DNA from: Candidatus Bathyarchaeota archaeon
GTDB lineage: Archaea > Thermoproteota > Bathyarchaeia > Bathyarchaeales > Bathycorpusculaceae
Direction: 5' to 3'
Length of the DNA stretch: 6,528 bases
Assembly (NCBI GenBank): GCA_018396935.1
Contig: JAGTRA010000057.1
Span: 1-6,528 of the forward strand
Part shown: piece after piece, positions 5,403 through 6,528 of the stretch
Layout of the letters: each line of letters starts with the position of its first letter
How positions within the stretch are numbered: the stretch's first letter is position 1
Program-made: the position numbers and the translations under genes
Notes under the pieces: model-generated
Databases searched by the model: none
What the model saw: the letters and a program-made list of their open reading frames with translations, nothing else
Told to the model about the DNA's origin: nothing

Positions 5403-5444
5403 TCCCACTAAATATTTAAATCCCACATATTTAAGTATTCCCAC
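5403..5444 (-). promoter_or_regulatory. Candidate vapBC operator: three GTGGGA repeats at 18-base spacing
   Basis: On the minus strand GTGGGA occurs at 5439-5444, 5421-5426 and 5403-5408, so the copies start exactly 18 bases apart. The last copy lies seven bases before the vapB ATG. They flank and separate two AT boxes, so a protein bound here would block the promoter. Autoregulation by VapB is inferred from family behaviour. Confidence 0.5.
5413..5434 (-). promoter_or_regulatory. Candidate TATA boxes of the vapBC promoter
   Basis: Two boxes are visible on the minus strand: TTTAAATA at 5413-5420 and TTAAATAT at 5427-5434. The nearer is about 20 bases and the farther about 34 bases from the vapB start. 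The farther one would give a leader of about eight bases; the nearer is slightly close even for a leaderless start. Confidence 0.45.
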
Positions 5445-5445
5445 A

Positions 5446-5945
5446 AACAGCTTTAACCCAAGGGTCATTAAGCGCTTTGATAGGCTCTAGCTATTGCGCA
5501 AAGAACCTGCTGAAATAATTAAAGAGAATTATTAAGCACCTGCATCATTTTTATGGCATATAAACAGTAATGGCTGAAAATCATCCACATAGGACTTATT
5601 ATACGTGATTGTAAGTGGTGCTGCTTTGTTTAGCATCAAATGTCAGAGAAAGTCGTTAAAAAACTTTGAGTTATAGGGCATTCATTTAGCAAGTTACTTT
5701 ATGATGGATCTAGGGGGAGGGGTAGGTTCAAAATAGCTTGGGAAATATGTTATTTTTGGTAAAAATATTGATTTAAATTGTGGTTTATTATGCAGTTAAA
5801 AAATTGGTAATAAATGGTTTATGGGGCTGAACTTAAGTTGCTGAGAGATTATGAACAATGAATTGTCAAAATTGCTTGACTGATGTAGTCTTCTATCCTC
5901 TAAGCTTAAGACGCTGAAAAATCACGTCCAGGTTTATAGATGTTT
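5446..5945. other. About 500 bases without a supportable gene
   Basis: This is an AT-rich intergenic stretch between the vapBC promoter and the end of the next gene. The frames on both strands are short and have no family resemblance; the longest I traced is about 34 codons on the minus strand from about 5637. I saw no tRNA-like fold or CRISPR repeat. It contains an imperfect inverted repeat around 5477-5506 (CTTTGATAG against CTATTGCGCAAAG), a purine-rich GGGGGAGGGG near 5711-5720, and a TGGTTTAT octamer twice (5781-5788, 5815-5822). No function can be assigned. Confidence 0.6.
5914..5922 (-). terminator. Oligo-T run after the unknown C-terminal gene
   Basis: On the minus strand GATTTTTC lies about 25-30 bases beyond the stop codon of the gene ending at 5946. 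Archaeal termination often occurs at such short T runs, but one run of five is weak evidence. Confidence 0.25.
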
Positions 5946-6528
5946 TTATACATGTTTCAATGCGTCGGCAATAAGTCTGTTTGCTGTTTCAAGGGCTTCT
6001 ATGCTATCCGGGTGCTCCATTGAGGCGATTACGCTGGCTACTATTCGGAGTATATACCTCACTACAAAGTCTCTGCCCTTAGCTAGCTCTCTCATGTATG
6101 CGGGATGTTTCCTATTTATGAAAAGCTTTTTGCCGTCGCAGAAGTATTCCCTCTCATCATTTTCGTCGCCGTATGGTATAACCTCAAGCCCTAGGCGACT
6201 CATTCTCACAATTTTTGGAGTAGTGGCTCTACGTGATGTAATTTTTGAAGAAACTGAAGGTGGAGAGGTTACCGCGTCGGGTGATTGTTTGAGTGTAGGC
6301 GCTTGAAGGGTTAACGTCATCCTTGATTCTATGGTCTGTTTGCTATCTTCCATTTGATAAAACCATGGCGTGCTACTTGTTGTCTTTGACGTGGTTACCG
6401 TATTCGGAACCGTTGCTTGTGGGAGTTGTTCCGATGGGGGTTGTGTAGAAAATTGCGTATCAGGCTTAGGTTTTAGCATAAAATTTTGATCCTCTTTAGA
6501 ATTAGCATTATCTTCCCTCTTAATAAGA
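5946..6528 (-). CDS. Unrecognised protein, C-terminal part: Pro/Ser/Thr-rich linker plus compact C-terminal domain; 5' end outside window
   Basis: I do not recognise a firm family. An ATG lies at 6479, but the frame reads on without a stop to the window edge (encoding ...EDQNF just before it) and no ribosome site precedes that ATG, so the protein very likely starts further upstream. About 100 residues are rich in Pro, Ser, Thr and Gln (QPPSEQLPQATVP, TVTTSKTTSSTP) and are probably disordered. The last 85 or so form an ordered domain: GLEVIPYGDENDEREYFCDG, then KKLFINRKHPAYMRELAKGR, then two helices ending in SIEALETANRLIADALKHV. The INxxHPxY pattern recalls C-terminal regions of some GHKL/Hsp90-like ATPase proteins, but no ATP-binding motif is visible here, so this is only a hint. 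It has no membrane helix. Confidence 0.7.
   Translation of the reverse strand, partial: LIKREDNANSKEDQNFMLKPKPDTQFSTQPPSEQLPQATVPNTVTTSKTTSSTPWFYQMEDSKQTIESRMTLTLQAPTLKQSPDAVTSPPSVSSKITSRRATTPKIVRMSRLGLEVIPYGDENDEREYFCDGKKLFINRKHPAYMRELAKGRDFVVRYILRIVASVIASMEHPDSIEALETANRLIADALKHV

Noticed and set aside
5403..5444. CRISPR-like interpretation of the 18-base periodicity
   Set aside because: Only a six-base core repeats and the spacers are far too short, so promoter iterons fit better.
5536..5637. 34-codon minus-strand frame (MLNKAAPLTITYNKS...) in the intergenic gap
   Set aside because: It is short, has no ribosome site, no family resemblance and no neighbour overlap; chance frames of this length are expected.
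6001..6306. Plus-strand 101-codon frame
   Set aside because: It is antisense to the unknown minus-strand protein, whose composition and C-terminal domain are far more protein-like.

Overview
The window looks like an archaeal chromosome segment. The grounds are the TATA-box-like promoters (TTTTATAG, TTTAAATA), a mixture of GGAGG- or GGTGA-type ribosome sites with GTG and TTG starts, a VapBC pair with an AbrB-type antitoxin, a TnpB (IS605/IS1341-type) relic, and a membrane-bound group 4 [NiFe] hydrogenase of Ech/Mbh type. An uncultured Thermoproteota/Bathyarchaeia-like lineage would fit, but the window alone cannot place it.

Region 1 (1-4062) is an energy-conserving hydrogenase locus. On the minus strand, reading from 4062 down to 564, are the small subunit (NuoB/EchC type), the Ni-binding large subunit (NuoD/EchE type), the membrane anchor (NuoH/EchB type), a two-cluster ferredoxin subunit (NuoI/EchF type) and a 167-residue protein I do not recognise. 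The first four are tightly packed with overlaps or gaps of a few bases and read as one operon. The 3' third of a NuoL/M/N/MrpD-like proton- or sodium-channel subunit enters from the left on the plus strand and ends convergently, with its stop codon overlapping that of the unknown gene. Together these would pass electrons from reduced ferredoxin through [4Fe-4S] clusters to the NiFe site and couple hydrogen evolution to ion pumping. The large subunit keeps all four nickel-ligand cysteines, so it is a true hydrogenase rather than a Complex I NuoD. No NuoC/EchD-like gene is present between the subunits.

Region 2 (about 4063-4470) holds the divergent side of the hydrogenase promoter and a broken 3' end of tnpB on the plus strand. 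The zinc ribbon and last RuvC motif are still readable, but a one-base shift and upstream stops interrupt the frame. Its GC-rich hairpins and a following 10-bp inverted repeat resemble what would be expected of an omega-RNA/right-end region.

Region 3 (about 4520-5445) is rich in toxin-antitoxin-like genes. It has a 46-codon antitoxin-like ORF on the plus strand with a 17-codon overlapping ORF at its end, then a minus-strand vapB-vapC pair whose ORFs overlap by 25 bases. Just upstream of vapB, three GTGGGA hexamers recur at exactly 18-base spacing around the candidate TATA boxes, which suggests an autoregulatory operator. The VapC has glutamine where the PIN family normally has its second catalytic acid.

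Region 4 (5446-5945) has no gene I can support. Region 5 (5946-6528) is the C-terminal part of an unrecognised minus-strand protein: a Pro/Ser/Thr/Gln-rich stretch followed by a compact C-terminal domain. Its frame stays open to the window edge, so the gene starts outside.
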